A stretch of 64,000 nt of DNA, from positions 1 through 64,000 of the forward strand of contig NZ_QWEK01000027.1 in NCBI RefSeq assembly GCF_009935845.1, given 5' to 3'. Source of the DNA: Pseudoflavonifractor sp. 524-17. GTDB lineage: Bacteria; Bacillota; Clostridia; Oscillospirales; Oscillospiraceae. Both the position numbers and the translations under genes were made by a program. Positions 46,835 to 56,495 of this stretch are shown in pieces. The notes under the pieces were generated by a model that saw only the letters and a list, made by a program, of their open reading frames with translations, did no database searches and was not told where the DNA came from. Positions within the stretch are counted from its first letter, which is position 1, and every line of letters begins with the position of its first letter.

Positions 46835-48226
46835 TTATATGTTCAGTGTTTCATCATTGATAAACTTCCCATGCAATACTGTTGCCAGCAGAATCTTAAT
46901 ATCGAACCACAGACTCCAATTCTCAATATAATAAATGTCATGCTCTACGCGTTCTTTGATTGGCGTGTCGCCCCGAAAGCCGTTGATTTGCGCCCAGCCA
47001 GTAATGCCGGGACGCACCTGATGACGTACCATATAGAGCGGTATTTCTTCTTTAAACTGATCTACAAAATAGGGAAGTTCCGGCCGTGGTCCTACTAAAC
47101 TCATGTCAGCCTTGAGTACATTAACTGCCTGGACCAGCTCATCGATGGACAGTTTACGAAGAATGGAGCCGAATTTTGTGCGGCGGCCATCTTCCTGTTT
47201 GCTCCACGCAGAGGCTTCTTCTAAATTTAATTTCATAGTCCGCAGTTTCAAAAGTGTAAACTGTTTTCTGTTCCGGCCTACCCTAACCTGCCGAAACAAA
47301 ATTGGGCCGGGAGAAGAAATCTTGATGCCAACAGCTGAAATTACCAATAATGGGGAACCTAAAACAAGCATTAGCAAAGCACCAATAATATCGATTGTCC
47401 TTTTAATAAACGCATTTGCAAAGTTGTCCAATGGAATGCGCCGGATATTCATAAGCGGTATTCCATTAAGATCATCAAATTGAGGATGTGCAGGCATATA
47501 ATCCGCATAAAACGGAATAATGGATAGCTTTATTCCTGCTTTTTCACAACACTCAATAATATGTGGCGTCAGCTCATAGTCTGACATCTCGATGGCCGAA
47601 ATTACTTCCTCAGGTTGTGTGCGCTCCAAGATCTTTTCCAGCGCTTCATATCCGCCAAGGTAAGGTATATTAAATCCAAGAGCAGCTCTTTTCCCAATAT
47701 ATCCGACAATTTGATATCCCAATTCTCGATTCGCCTGAATTGTCGCAAGATATTTCCTCGCAACCTGTCCGTTGCCTACAATCAGTACATGCTTCTGATT
47801 TCTTCCACTTCTACGAATCCTCCAAAGTGTTTTACGAACTATAATCCGTTTGAGTATAAGCGTACCAACACTCAAAGAAAAAAACAAAGCAAGTACCCAA
47901 CGGGAGTAATCTGTCTGGTGCCCTACAAATAGCCAACCAAGCAAAATCAGCATATCCAACAGACCGGCGTGCAGTAATTTGGTCGCTTCGTCGCGTATCC
48001 GCGTTTTTCGAGATGATTGATATAATCCAAGTGCGGCATATGTAAACAACTGAATGAGGGTAATAACAATACCAATACGCAAATAGTTGGTCAGTTGAAC
48101 AGTAACAACACCATTTGGCATCACATGGAAACGTAGCCAGTATGCCATTGGAAGCATTAGATAAATCAGCACTCCGTCACTCAAGACATTCAGCCGATTC
48201 AATAGTCGCTGGTTCTCACGAATCAT
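46835..48226 (-). CDS. Undecaprenyl-phosphate sugar-1-phosphate transferase (WbaP/WcaJ-like)
   Basis: A 463-residue membrane enzyme that starts glycan assembly by moving a hexose-1-phosphate onto undecaprenyl phosphate. Four N-terminal membrane segments (about 10-140) lead to a CoA-binding-like domain (HVLIVGNGQVARKYLATI near 145), then a further membrane helix (TIDIIGALLMLVLGSPLLVI) and the catalytic region with LLKLRTMKLN, KFGSILRKLSIDELVQAVNV, MSLVGPRPELPYFV and RPGITGWAQING. It begins in the stop of the helicase gene (ATGA overlap). The sugar is most likely glucose or galactose by family. Confidence 0.93.
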   Translation of the reverse strand: MIRENQRLLNRLNVLSDGVLIYLMLPMAYWLRFHVMPNGVVTVQLTNYLRIGIVITLIQLFTYAALGLYQSSRKTRIRDEATKLLHAGLLDMLILLGWLFVGHQTDYSRWVLALFFSLSVGTLILKRIIVRKTLWRIRRSGRNQKHVLIVGNGQVARKYLATIQANRELGYQIVGYIGKRAALGFNIPYLGGYEALEKILERTQPEEVISAIEMSDYELTPHIIECCEKAGIKLSIIPFYADYMPAHPQFDDLNGIPLMNIRRIPLDNFANAFIKRTIDIIGALLMLVLGSPLLVISAVGIKISSPGPILFRQVRVGRNRKQFTLLKLRTMKLNLEEASAWSKQEDGRRTKFGSILRKLSIDELVQAVNVLKADMSLVGPRPELPYFVDQFKEEIPLYMVRHQVRPGITGWAQINGFRGDTPIKERVEHDIYYIENWSLWFDIKILLATVLHGKFINDETLNI

Positions 48227-50763
48227 AAAGCCACCTCAGTAGACTTTAATGCGGCTGACTTTTTGGGACGCCTTATTTTAGACTGATATGCCTCAGGATT
48301 GAAACCGATCTGCTTGAGTTTTTCCAAATGTTCTTTGCTTTGCTTTCCTGACTCATAGCTACGTTTCTGACGGTCGAGCCACGCTTCCAGTTGCCGATAC
48401 TCCTGTGTATCGTGCGGAAACTTCAAGTTGCCATGTCTGTCATAATAAGCCTTTACTAATTGATACCGCATATTCCAATCACGTTCTGCTCTACTATCCC
48501 ATTCCATGCCAAGACGCTCTAACGCGCATATTTGCGCTTGAGTCAGTTGCCCATTTCTGTATTTTTTCCGCATCTCAGAGAGCCATTTATTTATCCAGAC
48601 ACCATTCATTACATATCCGCCAGGAATCTTCAAATCCCCATGTTCCTTGTAGTATTGCTCTGCAAGTCGATACCGCACAGTCCAAGAGTCCTCCTTCTCC
48701 CAAATCATCCCGATTGTCCTTAACCTTGCAAGGCGGTCGTTGTTGTATTTCAGAAAAACCTTGCGCTGACGCGCAACCCAGCGTCCAAGCGCATAACCAT
48801 CCTCCGCACAAAACATAGTAGCAACGTTTAAGTTTCCGTTCTTTTTAAAATATTCTGCAGCATGGCGATAACCTTCCTCCCACATCTGGTCAAACTTGCT
48901 TTCCCAAAGCATCCCCAGGGCGTCCAACTTCTGACGCTGTCCCTCTGTCAGAGACATTCCATCACGTTTATTTCGGATTCTTGAAATCCATTCGCCCAGC
49001 TTAACTCCTTCTGCAGAAATATAAGTAGTTGGTACATCCAAGTTTCCAAAACTATCATGGTAACTCTGTGCAGCCGCATAATATTTTCCCCATAGCTCAT
49101 CTGCAACATCCCACACCATGCCTAGTTCATTGAGCTGCCTAATCTGTTTTTCTGTGAGAATATACCGCTGATTACTATTTTTTCGAGCCTGTCTCTGCCT
49201 GGCAACCCACGCACCTAACGGAACGCCTGTTTCTGAAATATAGGTACGCGGAACAAGCAAGTCACCGTATTTTTCTCTGTATTTAATCGCTTCTGCCAAA
49301 TTTCTCTCCCAGGATATATCCGAAAAGTGTTTCCATACCATCCCGATAGCGTCTAACTTTTGGATCCTTTCTTCACCAAGCGTTCCATGAACACTCCCTG
49401 CTCGGACACGCCGTTGAGTAAGTATCCACATCCCCAACGAGTACCCCTCTGATGTTTTATACTGTTTTGGTATTTCCAAGTTTCCAAATTGCTGGTAGTA
49501 TTGCTTTGCATATCCATACATTGTATCCCAAGAGGCGGAAAGTGTCTCTTCTAACTCATCAAACAATCGGCGGCAATCTCGTACCTCGTCGATCAAGCGG
49601 AAATGTTCCGTGGCAACCTTATTTTCTTCTCCAGAGCTTTGAAAATAATCTACTGCATCCCTCATCTCCTGCTCAATGGCACCTATACTATAGAGGTTCT
49701 CAAAGTTGTTGACGATATCAAAAATAATTGGGTTTCTATCCTTCTTTGCACTGAGTGCACGGCCAATTTGCTGCTTAAAGATAATCGGAGAAACTGTAGG
49801 TCTAAACAAGATTACACCATCTACGTCCTCTACATGGACCCCTTCGTTAAGCATATCAATACAAAAAAGAAGTTTAAGGTGTGCGCTTTCATCTCGCTTA
49901 AACTCACAGAATGCCGCTTCGGTCTTGGGGTCATCCGCATAAGCTACATAGATATGGGGAGCAGCATCTACCTTTGAAAACCACTCTGCAACTTTCTCAA
50001 GCATCTGATCCATGTGCTCTTTGCTTGCGCAGAACACAAGGTATTTTCCATCGTAAGTGCTCATATACTTGTGGAAAATTTCTTCTAATCCATCCGCTTT
50101 TGCCAACGCCCGCCGCAGTGCTTCCAGATATTCCTCTGCACTGTCACGCACCGCTTTAGACTTTGCATGGTGGACTCGATTTTCCAACTGCTTCAGATCT
50201 TCTTGATATGAATAAAGACATGTCACATAAGTAGGAGGATTCAGTATTCCCCGTACAATGGCCTCACCCAGCGTCATTTTTGATGCTACACAGTTGTCGT
50301 ATATTTCTTCCGCCATGTCGCGCTGATTATCAAGATACCGCACATTTGTTGCGGAAAAGCCAAGCAGTTTCGCCTGTGGATATGACATTAAGAAACGAGT
50401 CAGACTCAACTGCCATGTTGGTGCCCCAGCTCTATGAAACTCATCCTGCAAAATCATATCGGGCCGCAATTTTGCGGTTTCTTCCTGGGTCATGATATTG
50501 AGTTTTGCATAGGTCAGAAATGTGATGTTGCTCGGAACTGCCGCCCCTGTTGCAATCAGATTTTCGCATTGGGTTTTGAAAATATATTCAGATGGAGCGA
50601 GCCAACAAATCCGCTGCTCTGGGTGATCCTCACAGTATTTGAATCCAATGAAGGATTTCCCTGTACCAGTTGGGTGAATAACACAGGCTTTTCCTGTTTT
50701 GGAGAGCATAGATAATACGGCCTCGTATGCCTCCTGATTGTGAGGGAATAAGGAAATGGCCAT
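48223..50763 (-). CDS. SF2 helicase with six helicase-associated (HA) repeats
   Basis: An 846-residue protein with a DEAD/DEAH-type core: Walker A HPTGTGKSFIGF near residue 30, LQDEFHRAG near 105, GFSATNVRYLD near 134, and IIFKQQIGRALSAKKDRNP near 330. From about 415 on there are six repeats of about 65 residues (W...Y...YY...GNL.VP...G..LG.W...QR......L..LGM.W), the HA domain thought to bind nucleic acid. AAGGAGG precedes the ATG. It lies inside the polysaccharide operon between rfbB and the initiating transferase and overlaps the latter by 4 nt, an unusual place for a helicase. Confidence 0.9.
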   Translation of the reverse strand: MAISLFPHNQEAYEAVLSMLSKTGKACVIHPTGTGKSFIGFKYCEDHPEQRICWLAPSEYIFKTQCENLIATGAAVPSNITFLTYAKLNIMTQEETAKLRPDMILQDEFHRAGAPTWQLSLTRFLMSYPQAKLLGFSATNVRYLDNQRDMAEEIYDNCVASKMTLGEAIVRGILNPPTYVTCLYSYQEDLKQLENRVHHAKSKAVRDSAEEYLEALRRALAKADGLEEIFHKYMSTYDGKYLVFCASKEHMDQMLEKVAEWFSKVDAAPHIYVAYADDPKTEAAFCEFKRDESAHLKLLFCIDMLNEGVHVEDVDGVILFRPTVSPIIFKQQIGRALSAKKDRNPIIFDIVNNFENLYSIGAIEQEMRDAVDYFQSSGEENKVATEHFRLIDEVRDCRRLFDELEETLSASWDTMYGYAKQYYQQFGNLEIPKQYKTSEGYSLGMWILTQRRVRAGSVHGTLGEERIQKLDAIGMVWKHFSDISWERNLAEAIKYREKYGDLLVPRTYISETGVPLGAWVARQRQARKNSNQRYILTEKQIRQLNELGMVWDVADELWGKYYAAAQSYHDSFGNLDVPTTYISAEGVKLGEWISRIRNKRDGMSLTEGQRQKLDALGMLWESKFDQMWEEGYRHAAEYFKKNGNLNVATMFCAEDGYALGRWVARQRKVFLKYNNDRLARLRTIGMIWEKEDSWTVRYRLAEQYYKEHGDLKIPGGYVMNGVWINKWLSEMRKKYRNGQLTQAQICALERLGMEWDSRAERDWNMRYQLVKAYYDRHGNLKFPHDTQEYRQLEAWLDRQKRSYESGKQSKEHLEKLKQIGFNPEAYQSKIRRPKKSAALKSTEVAL

Positions 50764-50841
50764 GCAAGCACCTCCTTATAATGGAACATTATCTGCGGCT
50801 ATAAAACAATGTACCTTAACATATTTATCAAATCTCACTTT

Positions 50842-51903
50842 TTAAGTGTCTAATAAGTACATTTTCCTGTAATACTTCTGATACTCTCCACTGGTTACAT
50901 GCTCGACCCAGTCAAGGTTATCCAGATACCAGCGGATAGTCTCTGCCATACCCTGTTCAAAGGTATAGGATGGCTTCCATCCCAGGTGGGTTGTTATTTT
51001 TGTATTATCAATGGCATATCTTCTGTCGTGGCCTGGGCGATCTTGAACATGGGTGATGAGACTGTCTGGCTTACCCAGCTCTTTGAGGATTTGCCGTACA
51101 ATTTCTAGATTCGCCTTTTCGTTGTTACCACCAATATTGTAGACCTCGCCGACCTCACCTTTTTCCAGCACTGCAACAATGCCGGCACAGTGATCTTTTA
51201 CATGCAGCCAGTCCCGTATCTGCATTCCATCTCCATACACAGGAAGCGGCTTATCGTAGAGCGCATTGTGGATCATCAGCGGGATCAATTTCTCTGGAAA
51301 CTGGTAGGACCCGTAGTTATTAGAGCATCTGGTAATGTTCACCGGCAGTCCGTAGGTTTCGTGGTAGGCCCGGACGATAAGGTCGGCGCTGGCCTTGGAG
51401 GCCGAGTAGGGACTGTTGGGGGCTAACGGCGTGGTCTCGGTGAACATCCCATTCCTGCCCAAAGCACCGTAGACTTCGTCTGTGGAGACTTGGAGATAGA
51501 TCACACCCGGCCTATATTCCCGGGAATATTTGTCTTCTGGGTGGATCTTCCAATAATTTTTTGCAACGTCCAGCAACGTCTGTGTTCCCACAATATTGGT
51601 GGTCAGAAAAAGCTCCGGCTCCACAATGCTCCGATCCACATGGGACTCAGCGGCGAAGTGAACCACGGTATCGAAGCCATACTCATCAAACAGCTTTCTT
51701 ACCAACGCCCGATTTCGGATGTCTCCCTGGATAAAGCAATAACGTGGGTCATGCTCCACAGACTTCAGATTCTCCAAATTTCCTGCGTATGTAAGCAGGT
51801 CCAGATTGACCAGCAGTTCAATTTCCTGCTTCCGGCCCAGCAAATACTGGATGAAATTTGAGCCAATAAATCCGGCGCCTCCGGTAACCAACAGCTTTCT
51901 CAT
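50842..51903 (-). CDS. rfbB: dTDP-glucose 4,6-dehydratase
   Basis: A 353-residue SDR enzyme that converts dTDP-glucose to dTDP-4-keto-6-deoxyglucose using bound [18 protein letters not shown] binds [13 protein letters not shown] holds the catalytic Thr-Asp-Glu, and [10 protein letters not shown] is the YxxxK motif. Its start overlaps the rfbA stop by 4 nt. The product feeds the 2,3-dehydratase branch encoded further upstream in the operon. The 78-nt gap after it holds only the helicase ribosome site. Confidence 0.96.
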   Translation of the reverse strand: MRKLLVTGGAGFIGSNFIQYLLGRKQEIELLVNLDLLTYAGNLENLKSVEHDPRYCFIQGDIRNRALVRKLFDEYGFDTVVHFAAESHVDRSIVEPELFLTTNIVGTQTLLDVAKNYWKIHPEDKYSREYRPGVIYLQVSTDEVYGALGRNGMFTETTPLAPNSPYSASKASADLIVRAYHETYGLPVNITRCSNNYGSYQFPEKLIPLMIHNALYDKPLPVYGDGMQIRDWLHVKDHCAGIVAVLEKGEVGEVYNIGGNNEKANLEIVRQILKELGKPDSLITHVQDRPGHDRRYAIDNTKITTHLGWKPSYTFEQGMAETIRWYLDNLDWVEHVTSGEYQKYYRKMYLLDT

Positions 51904-52775
51904 ATTTCTTCTCCCTCTGCGATCTCTTTGAGATACTGTCCATATTCCGTTTTCATCAACGATTCAGCAAGCCTAAGCAACTGCTCTTTACTAATGAATC
52001 TTCGCCGATAGGCAATCTCCTCAATGCAGGACACATACATTCCCTGACGTTTTTGAATGATGTTCACAAATTGAGAAGCCTCTTGTAACCCGTCGTAAGT
52101 TCCCGTATCCAGCCAAGCCATACCCCGGTAGAATCTTATAACTTTTAGCTGTCCCCGGCGCAAGTACTCGTTGTTTACTGCGGTAATCTCTAGCTCTCCC
52201 CGAGAAGAGGGCCTCACATGCTTGGCGATCTCCACCACTTGGTTATCATAAAAATAGAGGCCTGGCACCGCATACTTGGACTTGGGCTTTTGCGGTTTTT
52301 CCTCCAGGGAGAGCACATTTCCCTCCTTGTCAAACTCTACCACCCCAAAGCTCGAGGGGTCATGGACGGGGTATCCGAAAATGACGGCCCCCCTCTCCAG
52401 TGCAGCTGCCTTTTCCAGCACTATGGAAAAACCGCCTCCATAAAAAATATTGTCCCCTAATACCAGGGCTACTTTGTCGTTACCTATGAACTTTTCTCCA
52501 ATGACGAACGCCTCCGCCAGACCATTAGGGTGCTCTTGTATCGCGTATTCAAACCGCATTCCCAGCTGGGCGCCATTTCCCAAAATATCCTTAAAGACCG
52601 AGATATCCTTGGGTGTGGAGATGATGAGCACCTCTCGAATACCTGCCAGCATCAGGGTAGACAGGGGATAATAGATCATCGGCTTATCATAAATCGCAAG
52701 GGCTTGCTTTGAAACTCCCTTTGTAATTGGATAGAGCCGGGTTCCAGATCCTCCAGCAAGAATAATCCCCTTCAT
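51900..52775 (-). CDS. rfbA: Glucose-1-phosphate thymidylyltransferase
   Basis: A 291-residue nucleotidyltransferase that makes dTDP-glucose from dTTP and glucose-1-phosphate. [19 protein letters not shown] is the signature loop; [10 protein letters not shown] carries the metal-binding Asp; the end matches RfbA in full length. One variation is [10 protein letters not shown] where most have KQLLPIYDKP. AAGGAG lies 9 nt before the ATG. It is followed by rfbB. Confidence 0.96.
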   Translation of the reverse strand: MKGIILAGGSGTRLYPITKGVSKQALAIYDKPMIYYPLSTLMLAGIREVLIISTPKDISVFKDILGNGAQLGMRFEYAIQEHPNGLAEAFVIGEKFIGNDKVALVLGDNIFYGGGFSIVLEKAAALERGAVIFGYPVHDPSSFGVVEFDKEGNVLSLEEKPQKPKSKYAVPGLYFYDNQVVEIAKHVRPSSRGELEITAVNNEYLRRGQLKVIRFYRGMAWLDTGTYDGLQEASQFVNIIQKRQGMYVSCIEEIAYRRRFISKEQLLRLAESLMKTEYGQYLKEIAEGEEI

Positions 52776-52792
52776 GTCATCATTTCTCCTTT

Positions 52793-53974
52793 TTATAGGC
52801 TTAACTTTTTGTAAAGTGTCTCCACCTTTTCAAAAGCATTTTCAATAATAAGATCCATATTATAATATTTGTAGTCGGCTAGCCTCCCGCACAGGAACAG
52901 ATTGGAGAACTTCTTCGCCTCATCGGCATAGAGTGAAAAACGAGCTAGATTCTCCTGATTAATCACTGGATAATAGGGTACGTTTCCCTGCACCGAATGC
53001 TTATTGTACGGGAGAGGAAATTCCCGGGCAATCACAGTGTACGGCGTATCCAAGGCATCCAGATAGTTGATTTGCTTATACTCTGTGTCTCTTGTATAGC
53101 CATCGGCCTGGGGATAGGATATGACTTGACAAGGAAGGGAAAATCCCTTTTCATGCCTCTCATAGCGATACTCAATGTTTAACGACCTATATGGCAGTTG
53201 ACCATACTTTTCCTGAAATAACTCGTCAATTGCTCCAGTATACACGATCTGATTGTATCTTTTCCCATCAAACAGCACATCGCCACTTTCATAGTCAAGT
53301 GTTATATGTTCTAAGGCGTCACAATTAAGCTTAATGGTGATATTCGAGTGATCCAGCATCTGTTCAAAGAGCTTTGTAAAGCCGTACTTAGGCAGATATT
53401 GGAAATCTTTATTCTGGTAACGCTCATCATACCCTAGAGACATCATAGCTCGGTTTAGCACACTTCGATCAATCTGCTCTGGCTCTAGCCCCCACATTTT
53501 AGCCGTATACGTGCGATAGGCTTTTTCAAAAAGCAGATTTCCGTAGTTGCGAATATCTTCATCTGAATGCTCAATTAGCTCGAATACGGATACACGATCT
53601 CTTCCTTGGAAGAGACTACGGAATTTCTTCAATAATGGCTCAGCCTTCGCAGGTGTTACCAGCTGCTGCAGCGTACGGAAATTGAACGGCAGGCGGACAT
53701 ACTCTCCGTCAATAAAGCTCAAAATCTTAGTTTCATGGACAACCAGTTCTGCATATTTCTCCAAAAATTCTACAATCCAGTATTTGTCTGTACTAAACAA
53801 GTGTGGTCCGTAGCGCTGCACAAGGATTCCGTATTGATCCAATTCATCGTACATATTACCGGCAATATGAGGGCGCTGTTCCACCAACAGCACCCGCTGC
53901 CCCTTTTCTTCAGCCAATCTCCTGGCGAAAATGCTGCCAGAGAATCCAGCCCCGACAACGATAACATCGTACAC
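52793..53974 (-). CDS. glf: UDP-galactopyranose mutase
   Basis: A 393-residue FAD enzyme that interconverts UDP-galactopyranose and UDP-galactofuranose. [20 protein letters not shown] binds [23 protein letters not shown] and [12 protein letters not shown] belong to the active site; [16 protein letters not shown] near the end is the FAD-closing motif. The GTG start has GGAGG 7 nt upstream. It shows that the surface glycan contains galactofuranose. Confidence 0.96.
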   Translation of the reverse strand: MYDVIVVGAGFSGSIFARRLAEEKGQRVLLVEQRPHIAGNMYDELDQYGILVQRYGPHLFSTDKYWIVEFLEKYAELVVHETKILSFIDGEYVRLPFNFRTLQQLVTPAKAEPLLKKFRSLFQGRDRVSVFELIEHSDEDIRNYGNLLFEKAYRTYTAKMWGLEPEQIDRSVLNRAMMSLGYDERYQNKDFQYLPKYGFTKLFEQMLDHSNITIKLNCDALEHITLDYESGDVLFDGKRYNQIVYTGAIDELFQEKYGQLPYRSLNIEYRYERHEKGFSLPCQVISYPQADGYTRDTEYKQINYLDALDTPYTVIAREFPLPYNKHSVQGNVPYYPVINQENLARFSLYADEAKKFSNLFLCGRLADYKYYNMDLIIENAFEKVETLYKKLSL

Positions 53975-53995
53975 TGCAATTCCTCCAATAAAGTC

Positions 53996-54901
53996 TTACT
54001 CTTGCATTTTTTTCAACCAGTCCGCCGTTTTTTCAATACTTTCTTTAAATATAGCGGACGGTAGGTAACCCGTATCGCTATATAATGCGTAGGTGTCAAT
54101 ATCCCTGTAGTCAATAAATGTGTTGTCCTGATAAGTGCCAAAATTCAGCTTTGCCGCAGGCCTAATAGCATCGCGCATCTCGGTAATGATCTCATAAAAT
54201 GGACGTAATTGCCTGCTGCCCACATAGTAGATCGTGTGGCTTTTGCCTAACTGGGCCGCTGCGATCACGCCGCCAATACAGTCATCTATGTATGTCCAGT
54301 CGTACAGATTTTCCCCCTTAATCAAATCTAAATCTTGTCCGCTCATCAACTTGCGAAGCATCACATTAGTAGAGCGGTTGGAGTGATCTCCCACGCCAAA
54401 GATATTCGTAAACAAGACGCCCACAAACTCGACTCCGCCATTGTGAAGGATCACCTGACTCATCTGTCTAGCAGCCTTTTTTGCCGTTCCATAAATACTG
54501 CACTCCCTGACTATTCCGCTGGTGTCTGGTGATTTTAAGTATTCATGACTGGAGTCAGCGAAAACATACCGCTTACATCTGAGTTCTATTGCTGCATACG
54601 CGGCGTCACAGGCATACTTTATATTGGGGAGTTGTACGCGATAGTCGTTTGTCGCCTTTCCATAGCCCTGCCACGCGAGGTGAAAAAACACATCGAAGTC
54701 GCGTTCCGTTACCTTTTGCGCCAGCTGTTCATACGCCTGAAACTCTACCTGTATCAGGTGAAAGTTAGGATTGCTTCGTAATTCGCCCAACTTTTCCGGA
54801 GTTGCGCAAAGGCCATAGACCTCCACACCGTCTGCCAACAAGGTTTTTGCAAGTGCCTGGCCGATAAATCCCGCCGCGCCAGAAATGATTACCTTTTTCA
54901 T
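53996..54901 (-). CDS. NAD-dependent epimerase/reductase (SDR), probable 4-ketoreductase
   Basis: A 301-residue extended SDR protein: VIISGAAGFIGQALAKTLL binds NAD(P), HLAWQGYG, and YGTAKKAARQM carries the YxxxK pair. It begins within the rfbC stop (ATGA overlap), so MKKVIISGAAG is the start. In a pathway with 2,3-dehydratase, 3-ketoreductase and 3,5-epimerase, this would be the final 4-keto reduction giving a dTDP-2,6-dideoxyhexose. Substrate and stereochemistry are inferred only. Confidence 0.8.
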   Translation of the reverse strand: MKKVIISGAAGFIGQALAKTLLADGVEVYGLCATPEKLGELRSNPNFHLIQVEFQAYEQLAQKVTERDFDVFFHLAWQGYGKATNDYRVQLPNIKYACDAAYAAIELRCKRYVFADSSHEYLKSPDTSGIVRECSIYGTAKKAARQMSQVILHNGGVEFVGVLFTNIFGVGDHSNRSTNVMLRKLMSGQDLDLIKGENLYDWTYIDDCIGGVIAAAQLGKSHTIYYVGSRQLRPFYEIITEMRDAIRPAAKLNFGTYQDNTFIDYRDIDTYALYSDTGYLPSAIFKESIEKTADWLKKMQE

Positions 54902-55461
54902 CCATTCAACTCCATTGTGAAGTTTACATCGCTCAGCGCCAATGTAGGCGCCTTGGTATCTTTCTGAGAAATTATTGGATCCATAGTACCCCAATCAATA
55001 GAAATTTCTGGATCATTCCAAGCGATAGCACGGTCGTATTCTGGATAATACAGCTCATCTACCTTGTACTGCACCTCACAATTATCTTGCAGCGTAATAA
55101 AGGCATGGCCAAATCCAGATGGGATCCAGATCTGCTTGTGGTTCTCTTCTGTCAGCTCGACACTGACCCATTTCTTGAATGTAGGTGAGTCTTTCCGGAG
55201 ATCGACCGCAAAATCCATAACACGGCCCCTGGTGCAACGGACAAGTTTTATCTGCGGCTTGGGGTTGTTCTGAAAATGGATCCCGCGGATTATCCCCTTT
55301 TTCAGCGATAAACTGTGGTTATCCTGAACAAATATAGTCTCGATCCCATGTTGAGCCATTGTCCGCTTGGAATATGTCTCACAGTAATAGCCGCGGAAGT
55401 CTTCAAAATATTGGGGCTCTAAAATCCGTACGCCAGGCAGCTCCAGTTCTGTTATCTTCAT
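54898..55461 (-). CDS. rfbC: dTDP-4-dehydrorhamnose 3,5-epimerase-like
   Basis: A 187-residue cupin-type epimerase: DFRGYYCETYSKR, GIIRGIHFQNNPKPQIKLVR with the catalytic His, and WIPSGFGHAFITLQD. It epimerises C3 and C5 of a 4-keto-6-deoxy sugar nucleotide. GAGGTG precedes the ATG. There is no rfbD (rhamnose reductase) in the window, so its product may be an L-2,6-dideoxysugar rather than rhamnose; a rhamnose role with RfbD elsewhere remains possible. Confidence 0.93.
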   Translation of the reverse strand: MKITELELPGVRILEPQYFEDFRGYYCETYSKRTMAQHGIETIFVQDNHSLSLKKGIIRGIHFQNNPKPQIKLVRCTRGRVMDFAVDLRKDSPTFKKWVSVELTEENHKQIWIPSGFGHAFITLQDNCEVQYKVDELYYPEYDRAIAWNDPEISIDWGTMDPIISQKDTKAPTLALSDVNFTMELNG

Positions 55462-55473
55462 AAATTTAACACC

Positions 55474-56493
55474 TCATCTCATTTGTTCCAATTGGCTGAC
55501 AAGTTCAATTTGCCGCAGAAGCTCTTCATATCTCTCCTTTCGGAAATCAACTTCCGCGACACAGCGGGCAAAGACCTGGAGTGAGTGGTAAAATTGGTCA
55601 TCCGGCTCCACCGCAATCTCTCGGGAGCCTCCACCCGTCTGTACCACAAGTTTGGGCGCAAAGTCCGCCGGGGGTGTAAACACCCGGTCCGCCATCAGGC
55701 AGCCCTTGCTCCCCCAAACTTCCAGCTGACACTGATAGCTATTATCCATACCGAAAGCAATATGGGCCGTAAGGCCGGCCTCATTGCGTAGGACAGCATT
55801 CCCATAGAGATCTACACCAAAATCGTTATGTTCCGAGAGATAGCCGTCCACTACTTTTGCTGTATCGCCCAGCAGCAGTCGAGCCAGCCGCAGCGTATAG
55901 CCGCCGCAGTCCAGCAGGGCCCCGCCGCCCAGCGCCCTGTTGTAACGAAAGTCCTGGGCGCCTCGGAAGGGGAACCCAAAGGACGCCCGGATGAGCCGCA
56001 GCGCTCCCAATTCCCCGGAGGCAATGACAGACTGTATCTCGCTGATCTGCCGGTGATAGATGAACATATAATTCTCGTGGAGTGCTAAGCCCGCCGCGTC
56101 AGCTAACTCCACAAGCCCCGCTGTATCCGCTGCGCAGGTGGTGCTTGGCTTCTCTACAAAGACGTGCTTCCCCCTCTCTAACGCCTTTTGCGCCCACTTG
56201 AAATGGAGCGCCGGAGGCAGGGGGAGATAGACTGCGTCGATCTTAGGGGTACTCAACAACTCCTCATACCCCTGAAACACCTTCCCACCAAACTCCTTGA
56301 CGAAGCCCTCCGCCTTCTCCTTCTCTTTGAGCAGCACACTGGCGTCGTTTCCCTCAACGTCTCTGCCAAACCACTCCTCCGCCGTGGCATAGGCCACACC
56401 TACATAAGTGAAGTTTTCGCATTTCTTCAGCGCCGGGAGAAAGCGCCGATAGGCGATGTTGGACGGGCAGATGATTCCGATTCGAATCGTCAT
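55474..56493 (-). CDS. Gfo/Idh/MocA oxidoreductase, probable NDP-hexose 3-ketoreductase
   Basis: A 339-residue Gfo/Idh/MocA oxidoreductase: IRIGIICPSNIAYRRFLPAL is the Rossmann start, GKHVFVEKPSTTCAAD holds the conserved EKP, and GGALLDCGGYTLRLARLLLG is in the C-terminal half. Together with the 2,3-dehydratase next to it, this matches the pair that removes the 2-hydroxyl and then reduces the 3-keto group in 2,6-dideoxysugar pathways. GGAGGTG lies upstream of the ATG. Only 2 nt separate it from the dehydratase gene. Confidence 0.87.
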   Translation of the reverse strand: MTIRIGIICPSNIAYRRFLPALKKCENFTYVGVAYATAEEWFGRDVEGNDASVLLKEKEKAEGFVKEFGGKVFQGYEELLSTPKIDAVYLPLPPALHFKWAQKALERGKHVFVEKPSTTCAADTAGLVELADAAGLALHENYMFIYHRQISEIQSVIASGELGALRLIRASFGFPFRGAQDFRYNRALGGGALLDCGGYTLRLARLLLGDTAKVVDGYLSEHNDFGVDLYGNAVLRNEAGLTAHIAFGMDNSYQCQLEVWGSKGCLMADRVFTPPADFAPKLVVQTGGGSREIAVEPDDQFYHSLQVFARCVAEVDFRKERYEELLRQIELVSQLEQMR

Positions 56494-56495
56494 AC

